Origin: Hyaloperonospora brassicae | Lineage: Eukaryota > Oomycota > Peronosporomycetes > Peronosporales > Peronosporaceae | Assembly (NCBI GenBank): GCA_947650285.1 | Contig: CANTFL010001013.1 | Location: 1-64,000, forward strand | Direction: 5' to 3' | Length of the DNA stretch: 64,000 nt | In this document: positions 37,604-47,779 of the stretch, in pieces | Layout of the letters: every line of letters begins with the position of its first letter | Numbering within the stretch: position 1 is the first letter of the stretch | Made by a program: the position numbers and the translations under genes | Notes under the pieces: model-generated | Databases searched by the model: none | Told to the model about the DNA's origin: nothing | Seen by the model: only the letters and a program-made list of their open reading frames with translations

Positions 37604-38189
37604 GTCGACTTGACTGGAAAGGCGGTGGTCAAATTGGTAATGACAGCAAGCGCGAAGGGAAGCCACGTTGAAGTTGTGTCGTGTGGCTGTGTCGCAATTG
37701 GGCCGGAGCCGCTGATCCAACGGCTCTGCTCGAATTTATTTCCCTGAGAGGGGGGATCGAGCACTTGCGACGGTGCATGTCGCTGTTGTACGAGCGAGAA
37801 AACAGCTGCATCTGCAGACGTGGTGGCACCGGCGTATCTCTCTGGTCTGTTTGGATCGCTCGACACCGCCTGATACGAAAGATACCACCACGGCCATGCT
37901 GACCACTCCCCATCACCATCATCACCATCTTCTTCTTCTACGTCCACTTCTTCTACTTTTCTGCATAAAATCGCACGGGTTTGATGTGTTTCGTATGGAT
38001 GTAGTCGCACGACTGCAGTGGATCTCCTCTCATGAAGTAGTAGAAGTAAGACCAACGGTGGACAAAAACGACATGTTTCTTCGAGAACCACAGCGTTCAT
38101 TTCGCAACAACTCGTCTCGCAGCAAGAGGCAGCCATCAATTTATTCTTGGTCTTTCTCGTTCATCTGACAACCACAAAAGGGTCTGCGG
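37604..38189. promoter_or_regulatory. Divergent intergenic promoter region
   Basis: These 586 bp separate the start of the small minus-strand gene from the start of the helicase gene and must contain both promoters. A run of CATCACCATCATCACC-type repeats lies near 37910. Overlapping frames on both strands show no family. Confidence 0.45.
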
Positions 38190-41100
38190 ATGCACAAGAA
38201 ACCGTGCTTCAGCTTCCAACGCGGTGGAACATGTCGTTTCGGAGATTCGTGTCGGTATGCCCACGTGCAGTCGCCTGACGACGCCACGCACGCGTCGGTA
38301 CGTCGAGAAGCGATCAACCCATCCTTCGATCGGCGCCAAAAAGCTGACACGAGTTCAGAGCCTGTTGCCCTGGCGCCGCCTTTCTCGCTTTCGGCTTTCA
38401 AAGCTCAGTTAGCCGAGAAATTGGCTTCCAGTACGTTCTTTTCCGGTCATTCCGATACATTGGTGTGTTTCTGGCCCGGCGCGAGTCGGTTGGAAGTACT
38501 CTGGAAAGGGTTTTTGATGCCTCGTAGCGCCAGCGACTCGTGGCCCATGAACAGTCAAACGCAGGCACTGAACTTTATCAACTCGGGACTGTATGCGCTA
38601 ACGAACGACAGGATCGCTCCGCAGTTTGTGAGGGAGTTTGGCAAGACCGAGGGTCGAGGTGTGCAAGTGATTCAAGATCTGCTTGATCTCACGTACTCGA
38701 ACGATGCTGGTCGACGTCGCGATGTCGTGTCTTTTCAACGAGGATTAGTTCCCTTCGTAACCATGCTAACCATGCGACGCATGGAAATGGTCAGTCAGCA
38801 CATGCGTGAAGCCAATCACGTGTACGCCTTTGTGCGAACGGCTCACGTGCAGCTCTTTGATCTCTATCTGGATCATCTCGAGCACATGGTGGAGCGCCAT
38901 AGTATTGACGATAATGTGATGTCGCATGAGACTTTCCTCGAAGAGTCAGATGGTCAACGATACGCACCACTGTGTTTCACACAAGTGTGTCTCCCGCTCA
39001 TCCGTCTGCTGTATCTCTTGGGCAGCAAGTTCAAAGACTTTATGTATGAAGATGCTTTTCAAGAGACGGTCGAGTGCGTCGATGCGCTCACCACCACGTG
39101 GAAAGAGAACAGTCAACGTGGCGACGCTGCGCTCGACTCGATGTTGTGCTTTAAGGTGATGAAAGAGGAAGTTGCACGACTGCACAAGATGATTCGACGC
39201 GGTGAACGTGACATGCTCGCGGGCGCAGCGTATGCAGAGACAGAGCAAACGAATTATGGACCAGAGCCTGGACCATGGGACGTGCTCGATGCCGGCGAGC
39301 CCGGGGAAGCTGTGTTGGCAGACGGAAGCGTCGGGCCACGACACGATAATGACCATCGTGACTTTCGTGACATTCAACTACTACCGACGACAGAGGAATG
39401 CCTGACACGTGAGCCACCGCTACTGCCTGGGAACTTTCCATTTCACGAAAATGCTCATTGGTTGCCTCCTGGGCCAGAACGCTGGGTGGACACGCACTTT
39501 CGACTGTATCGAGAAGACTTTTGCGGTACGATCCGGTCGAGCTTACAGGACCTTTATCATCGGCTGGCTGCGGATGGCGGACACCTTGTTGCCGGTCGTC
39601 TAAGAGGCGCTGACGTGGATTACAACGTGTACCCGATCACTGGAACTGCAATGCCATTGAAGCATACGGACAGTCGCGGTGAGCGCGACAGTAGTTGCCG
39701 CATTGAGCGCCATGGACTTTGCATCGACGTTCAGTTTCAGCAACTATCCGCTGCAAAGCTGACTGGCCGAACGAGGCTGCCGCGGAAAGCTGCGAACGAT
39801 GATGCGACGAGCCGACGAGAGCTCTGGGAGAAGACGGGTCGACTGCCATACAAAGGGATGGTCGCACTCGTCACATATACCAATGGTGACATGCAAGTCA
39901 TTTTTTGCCAAATTGTCGAGCGTGTCGTGGAGAAGCTCGTCCAGGATGTGGTGGAGATCACTTTGCAGCCATTTGAAGCCCAAGACTTTGCAACTCTCGA
40001 GCAATGGCGGCACCTCGCATTGTCTGGACACGATCGAAGGCTTGGACGCTCGAACATGCTGCTACTGGAGTTCAACAACATTTTCTTGGCGGCGTACGAA
40101 CCGGTCCTTCGTACGCTGCAAAGCCTACAGCCCGCTACCTTGCCTTTCCTGGAATACCTAGCTCCTGAAGCCCCACCAACGCCGGGTGAAACTCAAATGG
40201 AATCTCCCATGTACTGCTTGAAAGACGGCTTTGCGTTTGACCTCAGCTCGGTGTTGAAAACGCACCCGCGTGCACTGAATGGCGGTGCTCCGCAACAACT
40301 TCGTCTGCAACCCCTTCAACGTAATTCTCGCGACGCGTGTGAGAATGCACTAGTTCGCTACTCGACGTTGGAGCGTGACCAGGCAAAAGCGTTGGTGGAA
40401 GCGCTGAGCAGCCGTGTAGCGTGCATTCAAGGACTTCCAGGTAGTGGCAAGTCGTTTATCGGGGCGATGCTTACACGCATCATATTGCAGGCGAAAGTGG
40501 CGCCCATACTGATCGTGTGCTTTACAAATCACGCGCTCGACCAGTTTTTGTGTCACCTGTTGGATGTTGGCATCACGAGTCTCGTGCGTATTGGAGGACA
40601 ATGCAAAGAGCCTCGTCTGGAAAAGTACAATCTCAGGAAGATGCCCAAATCGTTCCAGCGCTACGAGCTCAAGCTGCTCTACGGCGAGCTGGACGAAAAG
40701 GCAGACGCCATTGCTCTGAAGCTAAAAGAGCTGAACACTGACGCTCGTCGCCCGACGTGGAAATCCCTCCGACCATTTTTGGAAACCAGGTATCCAGATG
40801 CTTATGATTACATTGTTGAGCGCAGCAACGAATTGTTTGACGATGACTGGAGTATTGCCGGGTGCAGCGACATACTGGACTATTGGATTCAGGGGATGGA
40901 CATTGTTGCTCTGCACCGTCGTGACCAGAGGCGGCAAGGTGTGAATGACCGGACGCAGAATTTGTGGCGGTGGAGTCTGCCAAAGCGCCAAGCTGCTTTG
41001 ACGGAGTGGGTCAGTGCGATGCGTAGCGAACGTGTCGAAGAGCTCATTGAAGCGCAAACGGCCTATCAAGAGACGTTGACGAAGATTGAGACTGTACGGG

Positions 41101-44100
41101 ATCAAGCAGATGTCAACACGCTCATGCGTGTTCAGATTATTGGAATGACGACCACCGGCGTGGCGCAAAACCAGCGGAAGATCGCGGCAGTAGAACCGCT
41201 AGTGGTTATTTGCGAAGAGGCTGGCGAAGTGCTTGAGGCACAGCTCATGGCGTGTCTATCTCCGGCTTGCCAACAGTTCGTGCTTATTGGTGACCATAAA
41301 CAGCTACGCCCGCACATTTCCGAATACAAGCTGAGTGTCGAAAGTGCTGAAGGGGAACGGTACGCACTAGACGTCTCGCTGTTTGAGCGTTTGGTCGCTC
41401 CGTCCTCGGGTCTGCCCTTTTGGATGCTCACCGAGCAACACCGCATGCGTCCACAAATTTCTCAGCTCATACGTATGCTCTTTTACCCAAAAGTGCGCGA
41501 TGCACAGGAGACGCTGGAGTACCCACCTCTTCTCGGTCTGAACAAGAACGTGTTTTTCGTGACGCACGATCATCCCGAAGGGGATACGGCTGCTGCGGTA
41601 GGCATGCCGTCTCGTTCACATACTAATGAGTACGAAGTGGCGTACGTTGTTGCAACTCTCGCCTACCTCTTGCAGCAGGGATATCGCACGAGTGATATCG
41701 CCATTGTCACTCCTTACGTTGGCCAGCTCATCAAGTTGCGCTCTGCGCTTCGAGGAAAGTTTATCCTCGAGCTGAACGAGCTTGATCTAGACGAGATCCA
41801 GCGTACGTCCGACGACGGTAATGATGACAGCGAAGACGACGACATGGACGAAGGTGCTCGAGGGGAAAGCTCTACTTCGTTAGGGGTCATCAAGAAAGAG
41901 TTGTCAGGTGCGATTCGTGCAGCAACGATTGATAATTTCCAAGGCGAGGAAGCAACAATCATCTTGGCAAGCCTCGTTCGAAGCAGCAACACCACCACGC
42001 ACGGCCGTGGGTCCATTGGGTTCCTCAAGACGCCGAACCGAATCAACGTGCTGCTGTCTCGAGCGAAACATGGGTTGATCTTGGTCGGCCACGGCGACTT
42101 GTTGCGTGCAAAATCGCCGCTGTGGCGCCAAGTGATCGATCAGCTGCAAACTGACGACTGCTATGGTAGCGGGCTACCTCTGCAATGCCAACGTCACCCA
42201 GGCGACTTGCGCAACGCTACGAGTCCAGGCTCATTTGCTGAGCTTGCACCCGATGGAGGTTGTCTCCGTCCGTGTGGATATCGACTTCCGAAGTGCGGAC
42301 ACGCGTGCCCGAAGTGCTGCCATGTGGATCAGCCGTCTCATGCGGCCGTCTACTGTACGCAGCCTTGTCCACGACTCCAACCTGGCTGTGAGCATGTGTG
42401 CCCTGGGATTTGTGGGGATCCGTGTGGTCGCTGCGACGTTCTTGTCGGGTCGATAACGCTACCTTGTGGTCATACGTATGCCAACGCGCGGTGTTTCGAG
42501 GTCAAGAAGGCGGCAAAGCTGAAGTGTAAAAAAATGGTCGACAAGATTGTTCTTGATTGTGGACATGTTCAGCGTGTTGCTTGTAGCGCCATGAACGTCA
42601 AGTGCACGCGGTTGTGTGGTGCCGTGCTTTCCTGCGGTCACGCTTGTTCTCGTAAGTGTAGTGATTGTATTGCAAAGACGCTGATGAATCGCGAGGACAA
42701 TGCAGAACCGGATTACCCGATCGTTGCGACCGAACACGGCGGGTGTCAAAAAGAGTGTGAGCGGATGCTACCTTGTCGGCATCGATGCCGCGGTGTATGC
42801 CACGGAAACTCGCCATGCCCTCCGTGTCAGTGCGTCTGTGACGTCTTCAAATGCGAGCATGGCTCTTGCAATCACCCATGTAGCGATCCGTGCACTGCCT
42901 GCACGGAATCGTGCACCTGGAGCTGTGAGCACCGCGGAACGTGTGATCTGCCTTGCGGTGCTCCTTGCAATCGTCGGTTGTGCGATCAACGATGCACGCG
43001 ATTGCTCGAGTGTGGTCACCAGTGTCCAAGTGTATGCGGCGAAGACTGCCCCACGTCAAAGTTTTGCCACGTCTGCGGCGATGACAACGTCAAGCAGCGC
43101 GTCGCTGATGTGATTATGTTCCGGACGTATGCTGAAGTTGATCCGTGTGAGGACCCGATCTTGGTACTTTCGTGCTGCTCGATGGTCTACACAATGGAAA
43201 CGCTGGATGGCACGCTCCACATGAGCGCGTTCTACGATACCAATGGGAACCCGCGTGGTCCCTTGCCTGGAGGATACATGGACATGCCTCAATGTCCGAA
43301 TTGCAGCAAACCGATTCGTACCCTCCGTCGGTATGGACGCGTGATCAAGCGCGCGGCCATTGACGCCGCAGACAAGAACTTCATTTCTCACGCACAGCGT
43401 CAACTGATCCGTTTGCAAGAGCGGACGAATGCTGCTATTGAACGTGGTGATGTCGCGCAAGACAAGACGTTGCGGCACGACCTTCGTTCGTTTGGCGTTA
43501 CGGTGAAGCGACCACCGTGCCAGAAAGTGTTTGAGGCTTGCGTCGCGCTGGTGACGAAATGTATGGGTGGCCAAGGAGGAGGGGACGTCGACATTGACTT
43601 GAGTACTCTACCAGTACCCAACTCGTCGTTCCAGTATCTGGGATACTTTTATATGCTTTCTGCGCAGCTTTCGATGGTGGGGCATACCGCATCGACGAGA
43701 GCTCGAGCGGAGCAATTTGCTCGTCAAGCGGTGGACCTGTTCGCCGACGGATCGTTCGAACTATATGCACGCGAAGCTCGGTTGCTGCTAGCACAGATCC
43801 TGCTCGCAAGTGCCGAAGCCAAGTTGAACAAGAAAGTAGAGGCGCGAAAAGAGCGTGACGAGCGCAAGAAAGCAGTGGTGGACTCTGCTTCGGAAGCTCA
43901 TGCATTGCTGGACGGTCTGACAGTGTCAGCAGGTGCATCCTTTTCGTCCAAACACGGGAACGACGTTCAGCTGCTCAAAGAGAGAGCGAAGAGCATTGTC
44001 CAACGAGCATCGAATGAGACGTATTATCAGAGCGTGTCTATGGAAGAGATGAAATCGATCAAGCTCGCGATGCAGACGGAGTTCCGAGGCTCGGGTCACT

Positions 44101-44258
44101 GGTACCGCTGCATCAACGGCCACTCGTACTCGATTGGCGAGTGTGGGATGGCGATGGAGCAAACGAGCTGTCCAGAATGTGGCGCACCTGTCGGCGGTGC
44201 CAACCATACATTTGTGGAAGGGACCGAGCGTGATAACGAGATGGAGCAGATACGCTGA
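38190..44258 (+). CDS. ZNFX1: ZNFX1/Hrr1-type SF1 RNA helicase with CCCH, NF-X1 and RZ zinc fingers
   Basis: A single 2022-aa exon. It opens with a CCCH zinc finger (residues 6-25, CFSFQRGGTCRFGDSCRYAH). The UPF1-like helicase core has Walker A GLPGSGKS (748-755), motif II EEAG (1009-1012), GDHKQLRP (~1034) and motif VI RINVLLSRAKHG (~1284-1296). An acidic insertion (DDGNDDSEDDDMDEG) lies before motif V. A Cys/His-rich NF-X1 finger array spans ~1355-1630. The C-terminus has an RZ finger (GHWYRCINGHSYSIGECGMA, then CPECGAPVGG). This is the ZNFX1 architecture. Relatives are Hrr1 in the S. pombe RDRC and C. elegans ZNFX-1, which works with RdRPs in small-RNA inheritance. The neighbouring convergent RdRP gene fits that role. 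Human ZNFX1 is of similar length (~1,900 aa). Confidence 0.95.
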   Translation: MHKKPCFSFQRGGTCRFGDSCRYAHVQSPDDATHASVRREAINPSFDRRQKADTSSEPVALAPPFSLSAFKAQLAEKLASSTFFSGHSDTLVCFWPGASRLEVLWKGFLMPRSASDSWPMNSQTQALNFINSGLYALTNDRIAPQFVREFGKTEGRGVQVIQDLLDLTYSNDAGRRRDVVSFQRGLVPFVTMLTMRRMEMVSQHMREANHVYAFVRTAHVQLFDLYLDHLEHMVERHSIDDNVMSHETFLEESDGQRYAPLCFTQVCLPLIRLLYLLGSKFKDFMYEDAFQETVECVDALTTTWKENSQRGDAALDSMLCFKVMKEEVARLHKMIRRGERDMLAGAAYAETEQTNYGPEPGPWDVLDAGEPGEAVLADGSVGPRHDNDHRDFRDIQLLPTTEECLTREPPLLPGNFPFHENAHWLPPGPERWVDTHFRLYREDFCGTIRSSLQDLYHRLAADGGHLVAGRLRGADVDYNVYPITGTAMPLKHTDSRGERDSSCRIERHGLCIDVQFQQLSAAKLTGRTRLPRKAANDDATSRRELWEKTGRLPYKGMVALVTYTNGDMQVIFCQIVERVVEKLVQDVVEITLQPFEAQDFATLEQWRHLALSGHDRRLGRSNMLLLEFNNIFLAAYEPVLRTLQSLQPATLPFLEYLAPEAPPTPGETQMESPMYCLKDGFAFDLSSVLKTHPRALNGGAPQQLRLQPLQRNSRDACENALVRYSTLERDQAKALVEALSSRVACIQGLPGSGKSFIGAMLTRIILQAKVAPILIVCFTNHALDQFLCHLLDVGITSLVRIGGQCKEPRLEKYNLRKMPKSFQRYELKLLYGELDEKADAIALKLKELNTDARRPTWKSLRPFLETRYPDAYDYIVERSNELFDDDWSIAGCSDILDYWIQGMDIVALHRRDQRRQGVNDRTQNLWRWSLPKRQAALTEWVSAMRSERVEELIEAQTAYQETLTKIETVRDQADVNTLMRVQIIGMTTTGVAQNQRKIAAVEPLVVICEEAGEVLEAQLMACLSPACQQFVLIGDHKQLRPHISEYKLSVESAEGERYALDVSLFERLVAPSSGLPFWMLTEQHRMRPQISQLIRMLFYPKVRDAQETLEYPPLLGLNKNVFFVTHDHPEGDTAAAVGMPSRSHTNEYEVAYVVATLAYLLQQGYRTSDIAIVTPYVGQLIKLRSALRGKFILELNELDLDEIQRTSDDGNDDSEDDDMDEGARGESSTSLGVIKKELSGAIRAATIDNFQGEEATIILASLVRSSNTTTHGRGSIGFLKTPNRINVLLSRAKHGLILVGHGDLLRAKSPLWRQVIDQLQTDDCYGSGLPLQCQRHPGDLRNATSPGSFAELAPDGGCLRPCGYRLPKCGHACPKCCHVDQPSHAAVYCTQPCPRLQPGCEHVCPGICGDPCGRCDVLVGSITLPCGHTYANARCFEVKKAAKLKCKKMVDKIVLDCGHVQRVACSAMNVKCTRLCGAVLSCGHACSRKCSDCIAKTLMNREDNAEPDYPIVATEHGGCQKECERMLPCRHRCRGVCHGNSPCPPCQCVCDVFKCEHGSCNHPCSDPCTACTESCTWSCEHRGTCDLPCGAPCNRRLCDQRCTRLLECGHQCPSVCGEDCPTSKFCHVCGDDNVKQRVADVIMFRTYAEVDPCEDPILVLSCCSMVYTMETLDGTLHMSAFYDTNGNPRGPLPGGYMDMPQCPNCSKPIRTLRRYGRVIKRAAIDAADKNFISHAQRQLIRLQERTNAAIERGDVAQDKTLRHDLRSFGVTVKRPPCQKVFEACVALVTKCMGGQGGGDVDIDLSTLPVPNSSFQYLGYFYMLSAQLSMVGHTASTRARAEQFARQAVDLFADGSFELYAREARLLLAQILLASAEAKLNKKVEARKERDERKKAVVDSASEAHALLDGLTVSAGASFSSKHGNDVQLLKERAKSIVQRASNETYYQSVSMEEMKSIKLAMQTEFRGSGHWYRCINGHSYSIGECGMAMEQTSCPECGAPVGGANHTFVEGTERDNEMEQIR

Positions 44259-47134
44259 TACCGGTCGAGGAGGTTCCCCTCGCAAACATGCCGGTTGACA
44301 AAGAGATGCAAACGACGTGGCGAGTCGGCGGTCGCATATTCATGCGTAACGTTGCAGCCACTTGGTTGACGAGGGGCATAAAGCAAACCAGACGCAGCGT
44401 ATCGCCACATTTTGCAACAGACAGCTCGGTACTATCGACGAAAGATAAAGGTCTCTTGAATATGGTAAACTGCATCGCTCGTTAACTTTGTTCAACTAAC
44501 TATTCCAGGCGTGCTATCGTTCACAAGTGCGTTGTAGAGCTTTCAGTGTAGGATGCGTCATGTCTTGCGTTCAGCCGTATCGATCTGCACGCAGTAGATG
44601 GTTTCCGCGGCACACCTTGTGTAGCAACAACGTTAGCTCATCTTTGCAGTGCGCGGAAGCGATAGAACAAGAGGATTTTGCCCATTTAGTTGATAGATAG
44701 GAACACCACTCTAGTGAATCTTTGACGCGTCAAAAGCTTTGACGGCGATCCTATCAGTTGCCATCTACTCGCAGTCCATTTGTAAGAGAGTAGAAAGTCC
44801 ACATGTTGTGCACTGAGGGCACGTAAACGATAGAATGGATATGTTTAGATGTGCTGCTTAGTGAAAAGCAAGAGCTGGTTGCTTGTGTTGCGTGTGACCG
44901 TGTAGTTCGTTTGCGTAGCTGGCAAAGCGTGTGCGCGCGGTGGTATGCAGTACATTTAGATGGGTAGATGTGGCTCTTTCACAGTTGCCGAACGCGCCAC
45001 ATACATCCCTAATGATTGATTGAGCTTCATTGAGCTTCATTGAGATACTTCACAGATCTCTAATGGCGATGTTGGGGGCTTACACCGCCAAATCTCTAGT
45101 AAAAGAGACATTCGTGGTACCGGCTTGACAAATCGGGCTGTCGGCCGTACCGTGACACTGGATAGGATCAGAGATCCCCAAAGCTGCTGACACAGCCAGT
45201 AGTCTCTCGGATGCTACTGCCAAGGCAACAACACCGAAAAGGAGGAATTCCCCTTCCTCGACGTGGAGTGCGATCACCGAAGCGACTGCAAGGCGTGGGG
45301 AACGCCAACCCGCCGTAATACATCATCTAGGAGCGCATCCATCCGCAATGGTGGCTCCCATCGGCCGCTTGCGCGGCCCCTCGACGTGGAGTGTGCGCCC
45401 GATGCAGCGGCAAGACGGGGCGCGGGGTACGCCTCCAGTCCGTAAAACACCCCTGCTAGGCCGCTTGCGCGACCCGTCGGTCCCCTGCGCACACACCCGA
45501 GACAGCGAGTGCAGCGTGCCCGTGTCAGAACTTCGACCCTGTCGGCTCTTCTAGGGGAGAATTCCCTCCGACGTGGCCGCCCCCGAAGGGGGAAAAGGAC
45601 TGGTCTGAGCTGAACCGTAAAAATTTGGGAATCCATACATCCCTAACGAAAGCACACGACGAGAAGCGATGTCCGATGCATGTCTGGGACTAACTCCTTG
45701 TAATGTGGTGCTTATTGAGCGACGTCGCCTCCTACGGCTAGGAGAAGAGAAAGCACCGGTAGGGAAATCCAAGCGACGACCGCTGCTGGCGACAATACAC
45801 AGCCTGGCAACAGCATAAGCTGCTGCTTAGGAAGCGGTGCATCTACGCATGTCCATGCAAAAGTACTGGAAAGTTGCTGCATGGCGCACAAAATCTGCGC
45901 TGCAAAGCATGCGGGTGTTCTGCTGTCTGTAAAACGACATAGACTAGCGCGATTCGATCAGGAGATGCACGTGGCACATGTCGACAAGAAGATCTTTGCG
46001 GTTGCTTCGACACGATAAAAATAATGTGCTGGATCAGATTCTTTACACGGTCATTTGCACGATCTGCGCCAAAAAAAGGAGATCATGTCACGCCGGTATC
46101 GTGGCGGCGGTACTGTATTCGTGTTGGTAGCTCGTCAGTGCCAGAGAGATGTTTGAGGTTGATTCGTCATGAGTTAGCAGAACGCAAAAAGTCACATGGT
46201 GACTGACACATGAGGATCGCGACTTTCCGCCATTCTCGCGCCTGGAGCACCGGCGGAGTTCGACATGTATCACAATAGTGGCGTTTGTCCATGAGTCCAA
46301 TATTGCATCTTGATATCTATACGGACGAAGATATAAAACAATTACTTGGGCATATCACTCAATAGTTTTAGGTGATAGAAAGATGCAGAGCAGCAGCTCA
46401 CTTCCCTGACTTCTATACGATGACAACTTGTAGGGAAGTCGCCAGGAAATGTCTATGCTTCAGATAGGCAGTGCCGATATCGTCGTGACGATGAAAAGAG
46501 CTTGAACTGAATCCCGCGGTGGCGATACGAAGGATAGTCAAGTTGTAAATATGCTGCCTGCTTGTGCATAACTGGGCAGTAGGAAGGCGCACTGCAGCTG
46601 CATGGATGTCTATCTACGCGAGCTGCAAGTTTATTTGAAAGGAGATCAAAAGCACTTGCCAGTTGGGAAGAGCAATCTCATGAAGCTGGTCTTGAATCTT
46701 CTTTCTGTCCCATCGAGCACAAACCGTCACCAGCACTTATGTACGAGCGGAAAGGTAGTGTACGCTCACGACATGATTGCACAGCGCATGACGCCTTTCA
46801 GTCCAGCGCCGCAAATGACATGCCGAGAGTTCGAAATGCCTTACAGTCTCGCACGTGTACACTATGTGGCTTCGCTACTACAGCGGCCTCATAGTTAATG
46901 AAAAGTCTCCAAGGCAGTATCTGTCATTCACCAGGCATAATCGCACCTGAAGCTACACATCTCGGCTTCGAGTGTCTCCGAGGTCCTCGCTCAGTATTTG
47001 TGCATAGCACATCTAAGCTCCAGGAACACACTTTCTACCACAATTGATTTCCTTCCGACTAATCTAGGTTTGCGTTCGAATCCAAGACCCTTCAACATCT
47101 ACTTTTCACACCCTCGTTGACCACTAAGTAGACA
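44259..47134. other. Intergenic DNA between the two convergent RNA-silencing genes
   Basis: No supported gene was found. The main feature is a GC-rich island with internal repetition at 45240-45640. The rest is ordinary AT-rich sequence with short frames, including a 98-codon plus frame at 46602 without family resemblance. Confidence 0.5.
45240..45640. repeat. GC-rich island with diverged ~121-bp direct repeats
   Basis: Two copies begin CCTCGACGTGGAGTG about 121 bp apart (near 45258 and 45379) and stay alignable for about 80 nt. A weaker third partner, CTCCGACGTGG, lies near 45568, again next to a GAATTCCC motif seen before the first copy. No protein family was recognised on either strand. 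Confidence 0.55.
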
Positions 47135-47650
47135 ATGGTGGTGGGGCGCAACGATGATGAAGATATTCGTCTTAGTGCAGTTGTGGCAGACGTATGGAGC
47201 TGTGTGATACGCCGAGACATTCTGTGCTCTACATTTGCTGACGAACGAACAGCAGGGTCTTTGGTAGGTCTTGAACACATGCCGTCTTGGTGTTTGTTGA
47301 GGTGCTACAAGCGGTCGGATGTCGATTGCAGTCGTTGTAATTGACGGCAGACAAGGAATGCAAATCCTCTAGCAGCATACGGCACTAACTCGGAAGATCC
47401 GATTCCGCACGTTGATCTCGGAAATCTCGAACGTGTTGTGGTCGACCGCAAAAGCTTGACACGTACCGTTGCTCCTTTACCGTTTGCGCGTCTCGAAGAG
47501 GCTACGATGGCGCACAAAGTGGCGACGCCGTTGGGTCGGCTACTTGGTACAAAATGGGTGTACTCGGTGGGTGTACTGAGTGTATATTGCAATTTTGGGA
47601 GTGTGCGCACACTGTCGCCTTCGAATCGAGGGACACGAGCACATAGTTAA
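47135..47650 (+). CDS. Possible small two-exon gene, unrecognised
   Basis: A plus-strand frame from the ATG at 47135 would be interrupted by one stop. The stop lies inside a well-formed 87-nt intron (47264-47350) with donor GTAGGT and acceptor GACGGCAG. Splicing joins both sides in frame and gives ~142 aa, including HVDLGNLERVVVDRKSLTRT. The C-terminal part looks less coding-like, and another splice toward 47704 is possible. That would overlap the antisense 3' end of the RdRP gene. I recognise no family. It may be chance. Confidence 0.25.
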
Positions 47651-47779
47651 CATTAACATGACAACGTTCTAGTAGTAGACTTGTTGCAACGGGACACGAA
47701 ACCATGCAAAGGCAGCTTCTTACCGACTTCAACGCTGGCCGTGACGACACATTTGGCACCGACATTCACGCATCATCCG

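Noticed and set aside
43056..43574. Minus-strand 172-codon frame
   Set aside because: It is antisense to the NF-X1 finger region of the ZNFX1-type gene and shows no family.
47055..47085. TTCGAATCC resembling a tRNA T-arm box
   Set aside because: No matching acceptor, D or anticodon arms could be folded around it.
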